From: Oscillospiraceae bacterium
GTDB taxonomy: Bacteria; Bacillota; Clostridia; Oscillospirales; Acutalibacteraceae
Assembly: GCA_902769255.1 (NCBI GenBank)
Contig: CACXOM010000012.1
Coordinates: 1-64,000 of the forward strand
Length of the DNA stretch: 64,000 nt
Direction of reading: 5' to 3'
Shown in pieces: positions 8,899 through 17,394 of this stretch. A program made the position numbers and the translations under genes. The notes beneath the pieces were generated by a model. That model worked only from the letters and a program-made list of their open reading frames with translations. It was not told where the DNA came from and searched no databases. Each line of letters begins with the position of its first letter. Position 1 is the stretch's first letter.

Positions 8899-9684
8899 TT
8901 AGCGTTTGTTTCTTTCTTCTGTTGGGGTTATGCCGAATTGTTTTATATAATTCCTAAAGAATGTTGCGTAAGATTTAAAACCGCAAGCCTTTGCAATTTG
9001 CTGTAAAGAGTGAGTTGAATATAAAATAAATCGCTTTGCTTTTTCAAGTCGTAATGTTGTGATATATTCACGGCAGGTTTGCCCTGTAACTTCTTTTATT
9101 GATGAACAAATACTACCGCGAGAGAGAAAAACATTTTGCGAAATAATATCAATACTCAATTCTTCAAAAAGATGATTTTCTATAAAATAAGCGATTTTCG
9201 CAAAATTGCTATCGGTTTCGAGTACTTCAAACGAAAGACTTTTGTTATATGTATTGTTAATACTGCAAATAAGCTGTAAAACCGCACTGTAAACAAAAAA
9301 TCTACTTTTCTTGTTTTCTAATGAAGTATAAATATTTTTAATAGCCGAATCTATTTCACTGTTTATATAGTACCTTTTGCTTTTGCTTAAAAATGGTGAT
9401 AAAAAATCATAGTTGCTATCAATATTTGAAAAAATATTTGAATTAAAGTATATTCTTAAAACGGTGCCGTTAGCTTCAAACCAAAACTCATCATTTCGGT
9501 TTGCAATTCCTAATTCGCCTTTTTTATAAACCGCTATATTGCTCTGGCTTTTAACAGTCGCTGTTCCGTCAAGAACAGCGAAAATAAAGTAGTCGCTGCC
9601 ATTTTTGTGGTAATAAGAAAAATTCTTCGCCGTTTTTAGTATTAAAATCAAGTCGATTTGCGAGAATAAACAATTAATATTCAT
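8899..9684 (-). CDS. AraC-family regulator of the adjacent secreted-protein gene
   Basis: 261 residues. The C-terminal AraC double helix-turn-helix is clear (ISQNVFLSRGSICSSIKEVT; LQQIAKACGFKSYATFFRNY). The N-terminal 150 residues are a diverged cupin-type sensor (YFIFAVLDGTATVKSQ, KKGELGIANRNDEFWF). Strong GGAGG site. It is divergent from the secreted modular protein at 9822. The same arrangement, an AraC gene divergent from a secreted protein sharing one C-terminal domain, recurs at 51 kb, so the two probably control related glycan-use genes. Confidence 0.87.
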   Translation of the reverse strand: MNINCLFSQIDLILILKTAKNFSYYHKNGSDYFIFAVLDGTATVKSQSNIAVYKKGELGIANRNDEFWFEANGTVLRIYFNSNIFSNIDSNYDFLSPFLSKSKRYYINSEIDSAIKNIYTSLENKKSRFFVYSAVLQLICSINNTYNKSLSFEVLETDSNFAKIAYFIENHLFEELSIDIISQNVFLSRGSICSSIKEVTGQTCREYITTLRLEKAKRFILYSTHSLQQIAKACGFKSYATFFRNYIKQFGITPTEERNKR

Positions 9685-9780
9685 AAAAAACCTCCAATTC
9701 TTATTAATAATAACATATAATTATACAATTTGCAATGCTTATTTATACGAAATGATACTGTTTTTTGAATTTTTTTCATT

Positions 9781-9786
9781 TATAAT
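9781..9786 (+). promoter_or_regulatory. Activator-type promoter (-10) of the secreted-protein gene
   Basis: A consensus TATAAT stands 36 bp before the ATG, but no recognisable -35 hexamer lies at 16-18 bp spacing. That pattern fits activation by the divergent AraC-family protein, which is an inference. Confidence 0.4.
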
Positions 9787-9821
9787 AAGATTACTATAAT
9801 GGAAACGGAGGGATTCCTTTT

Positions 9822-11570
9822 ATGAAAAAAATTTTATCAATCTTGTTATCAATCGCTATGTTGGTAACAATGGTATCAATGGTGGCAATATCTGCTAACG
9901 CAGAAGTACAAAGCGAAGTTATTTACGACATGTCCGAGGGCTCAAGACCGTCAGACTATACTGTAACTGCAAAAGGCGCAGAGTACATTTCTTTTGTTGA
10001 TTCGGAAGAAGAAGGTTACGGCGATGTTCTTAAAGCATTAAGAACAGGTAATAAAGGTAACACTCAAGACCAGGCTTTTTGTATTAAACTTCCAACCAAC
10101 ATTTGGACTTCACATGATATTCCTGAAACATTATCGTTTGAAGCTAAAACAAATACAGGTAAAATCAACTTTGGTAACTTTGTTTACTTAAGCTCAAGCA
10201 CTACTTCTGCAACAACTAATGGTTATGCATCCATTAGTAATTTTGATTCTACTTGGAAAACTTACACAATTGATTTAACTACTCAAAAAGCAACTGCAGC
10301 TATTGAGAACGGTTATTTATATTTGTGTTTAAGAAATGCTTGGTCAAGTTCAGACAATACTTGTGATTATTTCTATATTGATAACATCAAACTTAATTAT
10401 GAACAATATCCTGAACAAAGATTTGAGCAAGCCGCTCCTGCAGCTCCTACAGTTGCAAGTGCAACAGGAAATAGTGTAACTCTTACACCAAATTCAAACT
10501 GTCAGTTCAGTATGAACGGTACAAATTGGCAGTCAAGCAATGTGTTCACAGGACTTACAGAAAACACACAATATACTTTCTATGCAAGATATAAAGAAAC
10601 AATGGAATACTATGCTTCACCGGCATCAGAAGCTACTGTTTTTACAACACCTGTTGTTTATAAGTGGAATTTATATTCAAGCGATTTCACATTAAGCAAT
10701 ACTTCTTGCGGTAATTTCGATAGTCAATACCAGAATGATGGTACTTATTTTATAGGTACAAGCATACCGGCAGATTCTACAACAACATTTACATCAAAAG
10801 TTACTGTTCCTGCAGGCGTTTATTCAGCTACTCTTTATGCAAGAAAAGCAGGTTCAAGAGCAAGTATTAATGTTGATGTTAACGGTACAAGGGTTGCTTC
10901 TGCACTTAACACAGGTTTAAACGGTGGTACTCAAAACCTTAATCAGTCTTTCCCAATGACTGAAGATACAATAACAATTACTGAAGAGACAACTATAGCT
11001 ATGACTATTACAACAACCACATCCGGCAGTTTGTATTTGAATGCTCTTCAATTAGAAAAAATCGGCGATTATGTTGCACCTGTAGTTGACTCATATGAAA
11101 ATATCGCAGGTACAACAAGTGTAACGGCACAGCTTCGTATTGGTAATGTAAACGGTATCAGATTTATCACAAATGTTGATGCTGATTTAGTAGCACAAGC
11201 AGAGGCTGAAGGTTACACAGTAACAATGGGTACATTAATCGCTCCGCTTGCAAGTGGCGAATTAACACTCGATACTAATCCTGTACTTGATATTCCTACA
11301 ACAGGTTGGTTTGCTAACAATGTAGGCGAAATCGCAGGTTCAATCGTTAGTATCAAATCTGCTAACATTACAAAAGATTTCATTGCTCGCGGTTATGTTA
11401 AATTAACAAAAGATGAAACAACAACTGTTTATTATGCAACACAACCAAACGAAGGTCGTTCATTAAAAACAGTTGCAGCAGCATGCGTTGCTGATAGTTC
11501 ATTCTTTAATATGTTGAATGATGCTCAAAAAGAACAAGTTACTGCTTGGGCTACTTGGGCAAATGCATAA
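9822..11570 (+). CDS. Secreted multidomain protein with CBM-like, Fn3-like and shared C-terminal domain
   Basis: 582 residues with a signal peptide (MKKILSILLSIAMLVTM, cleavage near ANAEV). Domain reading: about 35-200 a beta-sandwich CBM-like region (FCIKLPTNIWTSHDI, YFYIDNIKL); 205-285 an Fn3-like module (APAAPTVASATGNSVTL, ENTQYTFYARYKE); 290-415 a CBM6/35-like region (FTSKVTVPAGVYSATLYARK, SLYLNALQLEKIG); 425-582 a domain with NGIRFITNVD, GYTVTMGTLIAP and FIARGYVK. The last is also at the end of the GH5 protein at 48.5-51.2 kb. No catalytic domain is seen, so it is probably a substrate-binding surface or secreted protein. GGAGG site; the 47-residue peptide follows 23 bp downstream. Confidence 0.85.
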   Translation: MKKILSILLSIAMLVTMVSMVAISANAEVQSEVIYDMSEGSRPSDYTVTAKGAEYISFVDSEEEGYGDVLKALRTGNKGNTQDQAFCIKLPTNIWTSHDIPETLSFEAKTNTGKINFGNFVYLSSSTTSATTNGYASISNFDSTWKTYTIDLTTQKATAAIENGYLYLCLRNAWSSSDNTCDYFYIDNIKLNYEQYPEQRFEQAAPAAPTVASATGNSVTLTPNSNCQFSMNGTNWQSSNVFTGLTENTQYTFYARYKETMEYYASPASEATVFTTPVVYKWNLYSSDFTLSNTSCGNFDSQYQNDGTYFIGTSIPADSTTTFTSKVTVPAGVYSATLYARKAGSRASINVDVNGTRVASALNTGLNGGTQNLNQSFPMTEDTITITEETTIAMTITTTTSGSLYLNALQLEKIGDYVAPVVDSYENIAGTTSVTAQLRIGNVNGIRFITNVDADLVAQAEAEGYTVTMGTLIAPLASGELTLDTNPVLDIPTTGWFANNVGEIAGSIVSIKSANITKDFIARGYVKLTKDETTTVYYATQPNEGRSLKTVAAACVADSSFFNMLNDAQKEQVTAWATWANA

Positions 11571-11593
11571 AAATTGAGAGGAGAAATTTTAAA

Positions 11594-11737
11594 ATGAAAT
11601 TTGAAGAGATTAAAGTAGAATTTGAAGAATATGCTACTCTCGATATTATCGCAGAGAGCCAGGAACCAGAAGTTCCTACTCAAACAACATATTCAAACGA
11701 GGGCGATCACGACCCTTATGAAAATGATAAATTCTAA
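11594..11737 (+). CDS. Small acidic peptide (47 residues)
   Basis: ATG at 11594 with a GAGAGGAGAA site. The product starts MKFEEIKVEFEEYATLDIIA and ends DHDPYENDKF. It is strongly acidic with no signal peptide or cysteine, and lies 23 bp after the secreted protein and before a strong terminator, so it is co-transcribed. Short peptides with a similar head (MKFE..., then DIIAxS) are common in ruminococci and lachnospiraceae and resemble leader/core precursors, but no maturase is nearby. Function unknown. Confidence 0.75.
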   Translation: MKFEEIKVEFEEYATLDIIAESQEPEVPTQTTYSNEGDHDPYENDKF

Positions 11738-11750
11738 GTAGAACTTATAA

Positions 11751-11783
11751 AAAACAGGAACGCAAAATGCGTTCCTGTTTTTA
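11751..11783. terminator. Strong terminator
   Basis: A 14-bp stem (AAAACAGGAACGCA and its complement) is followed by TTTTT on the plus strand. It ends the secreted-protein operon and may also stop the convergent yunB transcript. Confidence 0.88.
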
Positions 11784-11801
11784 ATTATTTACACTTCTTA
11801 C

Positions 11802-12452
11802 CTATTTTCCGTCTATTGCTATGTTTGTGTAGTTTTTTGGGGGTTCGCCGACTATTACAGTTTCATCAAGCAAAATTTCGGTTTTAAATTTAGTTGAATA
11901 ATTAAAAAGTTTTGTTACCAAAAAAACATCGGTTGTAAAATATAACGACAATTTATGTTTGGTTTGGTTAATTCCTGCGCTTTCAAATTTCGAGCGAAAA
12001 TCGCAATCAACAGTATTGCTCATTTCATAATTAAACTTTATTTTTGCACCACGCCCGTAAAAAAATTCGCTGTTTAAAAACGAGCCGAGCCTAATATAAA
12101 AACTGCCGACTTCTATTTTTTTAAAAGAATTTACGATTCTTTTTAGAATTTTCAGTTTAATTTTATTCAAGCAAACGGTGTTAGTCGCAACCGATTTTAC
12201 CGAATTATCTTTGTTATATGTAATTTTTATTAAACTTTCAAAATCAATGTTTTCTTGCTCGAGTGTGTTTAAACAAGCCTTGTTAATAGCGTTTTCACAT
12301 TCGGTTTGCGCATTGCTTAAAGCAACATTTAAAACAACAGGTTTAATGTTTAAATTAACAAAAGAAAAAGCACAAAAAATAATAAGCGAAAATACCAAAC
12401 ACCAAAGTGTTTTTAAGTATTTTCGCTTTTTTCTTTTAATCAATTTTACCAC
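11802..12452 (-). CDS. yunB: Sporulation protein YunB-like
   Basis: 216 residues. After a basic N-terminus there is one membrane segment (LWCLVFSLIIFCAFSFVNL), then the YunB-type domain with ALSNAQTECENAINKA, TYNKDNSVKSVATNTV and a C-terminal DETVIVGEPPKNYTNI. YunB is a mother-cell sporulation protein in Bacillus. It indicates a spore-forming lineage, which bears on the interrupted deacetylase. It follows the asparaginase gene by 23 bp at the end of the zinc operon. Confidence 0.85.
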   Translation of the reverse strand: MVKLIKRKKRKYLKTLWCLVFSLIIFCAFSFVNLNIKPVVLNVALSNAQTECENAINKACLNTLEQENIDFESLIKITYNKDNSVKSVATNTVCLNKIKLKILKRIVNSFKKIEVGSFYIRLGSFLNSEFFYGRGAKIKFNYEMSNTVDCDFRSKFESAGINQTKHKLSLYFTTDVFLVTKLFNYSTKFKTEILLDETVIVGEPPKNYTNIAIDGK

Positions 12453-12475
12453 CCCGCTTATAAACTATTTTATGT

Positions 12476-13354
12476 TTATAAGCGGTTTTCGGTTAAAATC
12501 CAAGTTTTTACATAAGTGTAAATTGGCGAGAACGGCGAAATTTCAACATTTTCAAACTGCGAAAAATCAACCTCGCTTTTGTAGTTTTTATCAGCCAAAA
12601 CGCCTGTTAAAACTACTTTTACGCCTTTTTGTTTAGCTACCGCCAAAAAGTCTTTTAACTTGCCGTCATCGCTTTTTAGCGTTCCCGAATGATAGGTTTG
12701 CAAAACAACCGCCTTTACACTATCAAGACAAGGATATGTCATTCCGACATAAGTTTTTAAAAACAAAACCGGCGAATTATTAGACAATTTTTCGCATTTT
12801 AAAACATCAAAATCTTGTTTTTTTACGGGAATTTCTCGCAATTTATCATCAAAAGCGTCAAAGTCGCTTACACTTTCGGGGCGATAAAAATTCACGCTCT
12901 CACCCTCGTTTTTATAAGTGATAAAAACACCTTTTTGCTGTTGGTTTTCAATAAAATCAACGGCGGCGCAGAAATTTGAAAAACCGTTGCTTTTAGCGTT
13001 TTCAAGCGGTAAATTGCTCGAAACAAACACAATCGGAACACTTTGTTTTTCTACAACAAGCGAAATAAACGAAGCGCTGTAATGCAAAGTGTCGGTGCCG
13101 TGAGTAATTATAATTCCGTCATAATTTTCAAGGTTTTTTAAAACAGTTTGCTTTAAACTCATAAGATTTTTAGCGCTTAAATTTTCGCTTAGAATAGTAT
13201 AAGGCGAAACACATTCAAAATTCACCTTATCGCCGAATAAAGCGACATAGTCTTTTAAAACTTTGAATTTTTGAGTTTCATCAGTATCAAGCGTACCGCC
13301 TTTTTCGACACAGGCGATTGTTCCGCCCGTAAAAATAACAAGAATTTTTTTCAT
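12476..13354 (-). CDS. L-asparaginase
   Basis: 292 residues. The first catalytic Thr motif is FTGGTIACVEKGG. The second Thr/Asp pair is in DGIIITHGTDTLHYSASF, with VPIVFVSSNLPLE following. It hydrolyses asparagine to aspartate and ammonia. No signal peptide is present, so it is a cytoplasmic type I-like enzyme; it is slightly short against the usual 320-340 residues. It lies 9 bp after the lipoprotein gene and 23 bp before yunB, so it is probably read through from the zinc operon. Confidence 0.9.
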   Translation of the reverse strand: MKKILVIFTGGTIACVEKGGTLDTDETQKFKVLKDYVALFGDKVNFECVSPYTILSENLSAKNLMSLKQTVLKNLENYDGIIITHGTDTLHYSASFISLVVEKQSVPIVFVSSNLPLENAKSNGFSNFCAAVDFIENQQQKGVFITYKNEGESVNFYRPESVSDFDAFDDKLREIPVKKQDFDVLKCEKLSNNSPVLFLKTYVGMTYPCLDSVKAVVLQTYHSGTLKSDDGKLKDFLAVAKQKGVKVVLTGVLADKNYKSEVDFSQFENVEISPFSPIYTYVKTWILTENRL

Positions 13355-13363
13355 TTTCTTACC

Positions 13364-13864
13364 TTAAAATGTAACATCGTTTGAAATTAAATGGCTGTAA
13401 GTTTGGTCACCCTCTTTATAGGTTTCAAACCTGCCTATTACGGTGATATCGTTGCCGACTTTTGGAAAATCATCGGGATATTTATGGTCGCCTTGCCAAA
13501 CAAATTCAAGCCCTTGCGAGCAACAAGCGGTTGCATCTTTAATTATTACCGCATAATAATTTTTAGTTTTTTCTTTGTTTTCATAAAGCGCAAAAGCACC
13601 GCTCATTTTAACGGTTTTACCGACATATTTTTCGGGAGTCGAGAGCATATTATAAACTTCCGAATAAACCATTGTGCTGTTCATTTGGGTTAAATCAACA
13701 TCGATTTTTTTATCGTTTTTTTGCGTTGTTTCTGGCGATTTTTCAGTTTTTTGAACAGCCTCCTTTTTCGATTTTGCTATTTCCTCAACTCTCTCAACAC
13801 TACCGCAACTTGCCGAAAATATAATTAAATTTAAACAAATAAATAATGCTAATATCTTTTTCAT
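13364..13864 (-). CDS. Lipoprotein of the zinc operon with an OB-like domain
   Basis: 166 residues with a lipoprotein signal (IIFSASCGS; lipid on the Cys). A charged linker of about 35 residues precedes the folded domain (residues 70-166), with YVGKTVKMSGAFALYEN, DATACCSQGLEFVW and VGNDITVIGRFETY. That is an OB-like pattern with a CC pair, similar to domains beside predicted zinc permeases. It overlaps the znuB stop by 4 bp (ATGA), so it is translationally coupled. A role in zinc handling is inferred from position and from the CC motif. Confidence 0.75.
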   Translation of the reverse strand: MKKILALFICLNLIIFSASCGSVERVEEIAKSKKEAVQKTEKSPETTQKNDKKIDVDLTQMNSTMVYSEVYNMLSTPEKYVGKTVKMSGAFALYENKEKTKNYYAVIIKDATACCSQGLEFVWQGDHKYPDDFPKVGNDITVIGRFETYKEGDQTYSHLISNDVTF

Positions 13865-14706
13865 TTTGCTTTACCTCCTGCAAAAATGCCGATTAACCAG
13901 AATAAGAAGAACGCAACAATATCAACCGCAACAATTGTTGAGCCGACCGGTGTTCCGAAAAGTACCGAAATAATAATTCCAAGAAGTGCGCAAACGACCG
14001 AAAAACAAGCGGAACAAATTGTAACCGATTTAAAACTTTTGAAAACACGCATAGCCGAAAGCGCAGGGAAAATTACCAATGCGGAAATAAGAAGCGAGCC
14101 TACCAAATTCATTGCAAGCACAATTATAACCGCTATTACAACCGCAATTAATAAATTGTAAAATTCTGAATGAACGCCGGTTGCTTTTGCGAAATTTTCG
14201 TCAAAAGTTACCGCAAAAATTTTGTTGTAAAACAAAATAAATAAAACTACAACTACAATAGAAAGCGCAACGCAAAGCCAAACTTCAAACACAGATAATG
14301 TTAAAATTGAGGTTGAGCCGAAAAGCGTGCTACAAACATCGCCCGAAAGGTTAGATGAAGTTGAAAAAATATTCATCAACAAATAACCAAGCGCCAGCGA
14401 GCCTACCGAAATCATAGCAACGGCGGCATCGCCTTTGATTTTGGTGTTTTGCCCTGTTCTAAGAAGCAAAACAGCGCAGATTATTGTAACAGGCATTGTA
14501 AAAAGCATATTGTCGGCAATGCCGATAACGGTTGCCACCGCCATTGCGCCGAATGCGACATGCGAAAGCCCGTCACCGATAAATGAAAAGCGTTTTAAAA
14601 CAAGCGTTACGCCTAAAAGCGATGAGCAAAGCGCAATTAAAACGCCTACAATTAAAGCGTATCTTACAAAAGAATAGGTTGTTAAAGTATAAATTAACTC
14701 GTTCAT
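13861..14706 (-). CDS. znuB: Zinc/metal ABC transporter permease
   Basis: 281 residues with about eight to nine membrane segments. It belongs to the ABC-3 family: LGVTLVLKRFSFIGDGLSHVAFGA is the family signature, and VGSLLISALVIFPALSAMRV lies near the end. It forms the membrane channel of the Zn/Mn importer with the ATPase encoded just upstream, whose stop it overlaps by 4 bp. GGAGGCG site. Confidence 0.92.
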   Translation of the reverse strand: MNELIYTLTTYSFVRYALIVGVLIALCSSLLGVTLVLKRFSFIGDGLSHVAFGAMAVATVIGIADNMLFTMPVTIICAVLLLRTGQNTKIKGDAAVAMISVGSLALGYLLMNIFSTSSNLSGDVCSTLFGSTSILTLSVFEVWLCVALSIVVVVLFILFYNKIFAVTFDENFAKATGVHSEFYNLLIAVVIAVIIVLAMNLVGSLLISALVIFPALSAMRVFKSFKSVTICSACFSVVCALLGIIISVLFGTPVGSTIVAVDIVAFFLFWLIGIFAGGKAK

Positions 14707-15416
14707 TGTGCGCCTCCTTTGCTGTTTGAAAGGAAACCATCAACAATGTTGCTGTTAAGATATTCTTGCTTTGTGCCAAAAAATATTTCTTTGCCTATGT
14801 GCAAAATGTGAGTTGAATATTTTAGAGCCGACTCAATGTCGTGTGAAATCATAATAATTGTGATTTTTTCTTTTTTATTAAGATTATAAATCAACTCATA
14901 CATTTGATTAGTAAGCATCGGGTCAAGCCCCGAAACAGGTTCATCAAGCAAAAGCGCTTTTGAAGTTGCGCAAAGTGCGCGGGCTAACAGCACTCTTTGT
15001 TGCTGACCGCCCGAAAGTTCACGGTAGCACCTGTTTTTTAAATTTTCAATCTCCATTTTTTTCATGTTTTTAAGCGCGAGCGCCTTATCTTCTTTTGAAT
15101 AAAATGGTTTGAATCCTTTTTTTGAGCAAAGGCCCGAAAGCACAATTTCAAAAACCGATGCCGGAAAATCTCTTTGCACAAAAGTTTGTTGTGGCAAATA
15201 GCCGATTTCATTCGGCTTTAAACCGTCAGAGAATTCAAGTTCGCCGAAAAGAGATTTTTGAAGCGAAAGCAAAGTTCTCATAAGCGTTGATTTGCCCGAA
15301 CCGTTTTCGCCTACAATACACAAATAATCGCCCGAATTTACAGTAAAATTCAAGTTTTTAACTATTACATTTGAATCATAACCGAGCGATAAATTTTTAC
15401 AAATAATCTGCGCCAA
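14703..15416 (-). CDS. znuC: Zinc/metal ABC transporter ATP-binding protein
   Basis: 237 residues with Walker A GENGSGKSTL, Q-loop YLPQQ, signature LSGGQQQRVLLARAL, Walker B ALLLDEPVSGLD and switch ISHD. The start is a TTG at 15416 with a GGGGGCG site; no better ATG exists near the family N-terminus. It sits between the binding protein (12 bp) and the permease (overlap). Confidence 0.92.
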   Translation of the reverse strand: MAQIICKNLSLGYDSNVIVKNLNFTVNSGDYLCIVGENGSGKSTLMRTLLSLQKSLFGELEFSDGLKPNEIGYLPQQTFVQRDFPASVFEIVLSGLCSKKGFKPFYSKEDKALALKNMKKMEIENLKNRCYRELSGGQQQRVLLARALCATSKALLLDEPVSGLDPMLTNQMYELIYNLNKKEKITIIMISHDIESALKYSTHILHIGKEIFFGTKQEYLNSNIVDGFLSNSKGGAQ

Positions 15417-15428
15417 AATTTTCGCCCC

Positions 15429-16370
15429 CTAATTCAAAATCTTTTTAAGCGAGTTAAGATTTTTTTGCATTATTGCAATGTAACTGTCGCTTTTTTCAAC
15501 TGTTGATTGCATTGAATTTAAGGTAACAATTTGTTGCGATTTTTCTTTTGTGTTTTCAATAATCGTTTTTGCGATTTTTTTATCGCTGCCGTCAAGCGCA
15601 ACAACATAGGGGAGTTTTAACTCATCAACTTTTTTCGCCAAAAATGATATTGTTTCAAAACTTGCCTCGCTTTCAGCAGAACAGCCGATAAAAGCAGCAT
15701 AATATTTAAGCGAATAGTCTTCGGTTAAATATCTAAAAGGAAATCTGTCGCCGAAAAGCAAAGTTTTTCTTTTTGAATTTTCAACCGCTTTTGCAAATTC
15801 ATTGTCAAGATTTTTAAGTTCTTTGCTGTAGTTTTCAAAATTAGTTTGGTAAGTTTCTTTGTTTTTGTTATCAAGTTTGCAAAGTGAGTTTTTAATTGCC
15901 TCGCAGCATTTTTCAGCGTTTTTTACAGAAAGCCAAACATGCTCGTCATATTCGACTTCTTCTTCATCTTCACCCTGCATACCTTCGACTGTTTCTTCTT
16001 CCTTTTTCTCGTTCTTTAAAACATTCATAAGGTTTACAACCTGCATATTTTTGTTAGCCGATTGCTTTATGGCGTCTTTCGCCCAATCATCAGACTCACC
16101 GCCGACATAAATAAACAAGTCGCATTTTGATATTTTAATAATATCGTTCGCAGTCGGTTGAAAACTGTGCAAATCTACACCGCTGTCGAGCAACAAAGTT
16201 AAATCAATATCTTTTTCCTTTTCGCCGACAATGTTTTTTACCCAATCATATTCGGGAAAAATTGTGGCAATAACGCTTAATTTTTTTTCGGTTTTTTCGC
16301 CGGTGCCACAACCGCAGAATAAACCTAAAAACACAATGGCGCACACCATTATGCATAATATTTTTTTCAT
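15429..16370 (-). CDS. znuA: Zinc-binding lipoprotein of ABC transporter
   Basis: 313 residues, a cluster A-I substrate-binding protein. Lipoprotein signal ends FCGCG. Metal-site motifs: VDLHSFQPTANDI (His), YDEHVWLSV (His), LLFGDRFPFRYL and a C-terminal VALDGSD. An acidic loop (GEDEEEVEYDEH) replaces the His-rich loop of many ZnuA proteins. It captures zinc (or manganese) outside the membrane. It is 12 bp from the ATPase gene, with AGGT upstream of the ATG. Confidence 0.92.
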   Translation of the reverse strand: MKKILCIMVCAIVFLGLFCGCGTGEKTEKKLSVIATIFPEYDWVKNIVGEKEKDIDLTLLLDSGVDLHSFQPTANDIIKISKCDLFIYVGGESDDWAKDAIKQSANKNMQVVNLMNVLKNEKKEEETVEGMQGEDEEEVEYDEHVWLSVKNAEKCCEAIKNSLCKLDNKNKETYQTNFENYSKELKNLDNEFAKAVENSKRKTLLFGDRFPFRYLTEDYSLKYYAAFIGCSAESEASFETISFLAKKVDELKLPYVVALDGSDKKIAKTIIENTKEKSQQIVTLNSMQSTVEKSDSYIAIMQKNLNSLKKILN

Positions 16371-16391
16371 TCTAAATTTTACCTCCGAAAA

Positions 16392-16415
16392 ATTATTAAT
16401 AATAATGATTTTTCG
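16392..16415 (-). promoter_or_regulatory. Candidate Zur/Fur-type box before znuA
   Basis: The AT-rich sequence AATTATTAATAATAATGATT just before the znuA start resembles Fur-family boxes. The match is by eye and the region is naturally AT-rich. Confidence 0.3.
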
Positions 16416-16421
16416 GAAATT

Positions 16422-16718
16422 TTAATTAGAAAGTTTTACATTAAGTGAAACGAGCGTTTTATTTTGATTACAATTTTTAAAATTACAAATAGTTTTAACA
16501 ATAAAATAGCGTAAAGAAAGCGCAAAACAAACAGTAACTGCCGAAAAAGCGAGTTTTCTTATTAATTCTTTACAAATGTTAATTTGTGCGCAAACAGGGC
16601 AGTTTTCGCCCGAGCATATATGATTTGCCTCTTCGGCAATAAACAAAACAGAGCAAAAAAAGACAAAGCAAAAAGCAATTGCCAAAACAAAACTTAAAAT
16701 TCTTTTAAACATTGTCAT
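16422..16718 (-). CDS. Small Cys-rich membrane protein at the head of the zinc operon
   Basis: 98 residues with two membrane segments (FVLAIAFCFVFFCSVLFIA and LAFSAVTVCFALSLRYFI). They flank a short external loop with His and four Cys (NHICSGENCPVCAQINIC). The ATG at 16718 is chosen over an upstream GTG because of the AAGGAG spacing. Similar small proteins precede zinc ABC genes in Firmicutes. The loop could bind metal, which is inferred from the residues and the znuA gene 51 bp downstream. Confidence 0.75.
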   Translation of the reverse strand: MTMFKRILSFVLAIAFCFVFFCSVLFIAEEANHICSGENCPVCAQINICKELIRKLAFSAVTVCFALSLRYFIVKTICNFKNCNQNKTLVSLNVKLSN

Positions 16719-16800
16719 ATTTTTCACTCCTTATTATTCTACTAATAAATTATTATATCACACAAAAAGGTTAAAATCAACCGTGACAAAAGCAAAAAAA

Positions 16801-16830
16801 TAAAAGAGCATTTTTAAAAATGCTCTTTTA
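16801..16830. terminator. Palindromic terminator after khpA
   Basis: A 30-bp perfect palindrome centred at 16815/16816 (TAAAAGAGCATTTTT and its complement) directly follows the khpA stop on the minus strand. Confidence 0.75.
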
Positions 16831-16832
16831 AA

Positions 16833-17066
16833 TTAGTCGATTTCAACCATAATTTTCTGGTCGTTACGGTTAGCAACGGCACGCATTACAACACGAATTG
16901 CTTTAGCAATTCTGCCTTGTTTGCCGATAACTCTGCCCATATCGTCAGGCGCAACGTTTAAATGATAAACGATTACTCCTTCTTCGTTAGGCTCGTCAAC
17001 TGTAACATTAACTGCGTCAGGGTCGTTTACTAAACCCTTTGCAAGTGTAATAAGAAGTTCTTGCAT
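16833..17066 (-). CDS. khpA: KH-domain RNA-binding protein KhpA
   Basis: 77 residues. A single KH domain with the binding loop GRVIGKQGRIAKAIR and MQELLITLAKGLVNDPDAV at the start. KhpA works with KhpB in RNA binding and cell-size control in Firmicutes. The ATG at 17066 (GAAAGG upstream) is preferred over a TTG at 17084. It follows rpsP, the standard ylxM-ffh-rpsP-khpA order. Confidence 0.93.
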   Translation of the reverse strand: MQELLITLAKGLVNDPDAVNVTVDEPNEEGVIVYHLNVAPDDMGRVIGKQGRIAKAIRVVMRAVANRNDQKIMVEID

Positions 17067-17089
17067 GTTAGTTTTACCTTTCAATATTA

Positions 17090-17332
17090 TTAAAGAACAT
17101 TGTTCTTTTTAAGCAACGCTTTTACTGTGTCAGTAGGTTGAGCGCCGTTTGCAATCCATTTTTTAGCTGCTTCTGCGTCAATTTTAACTTCAGCAGGGTC
17201 AACATTAGGATTGTAAGTACCGATTTCTTCGATAAATCTACCATCTCTTGGGAATCTTGAATCAGCAACAACTACTCTGTAAAAAGGTGCTCTTTTAGCG
17301 CCCATACGACGAAGTCTGATTTTTACTGCCAT
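17090..17332 (-). CDS. rpsP: 30S ribosomal protein S16
   Basis: 80 residues, typical length. Clear S16 sequence: [20 protein letters not shown], then [21 protein letters not shown]. It binds 16S rRNA and is needed for 30S assembly. GAGGTG site; about 60 bp after ffh. Confidence 0.97.
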   Translation of the reverse strand: MAVKIRLRRMGAKRAPFYRVVVADSRFPRDGRFIEEIGTYNPNVDPAEVKIDAEAAKKWIANGAQPTDTVKALLKKNNVL

Positions 17333-17394
17333 TGTAATTTCACCTCACAAATTATTTTTAATATTAAAACGGTTTAACCGTTAAAACACATTGT

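Noticed and set aside
12178..12636. 152-codon open frame opposite yunB and the asparaginase gene
   Set aside because: No ribosome binding site, it spans two well-supported genes on the other strand, and the product is Phe/Lys-rich low-complexity sequence.
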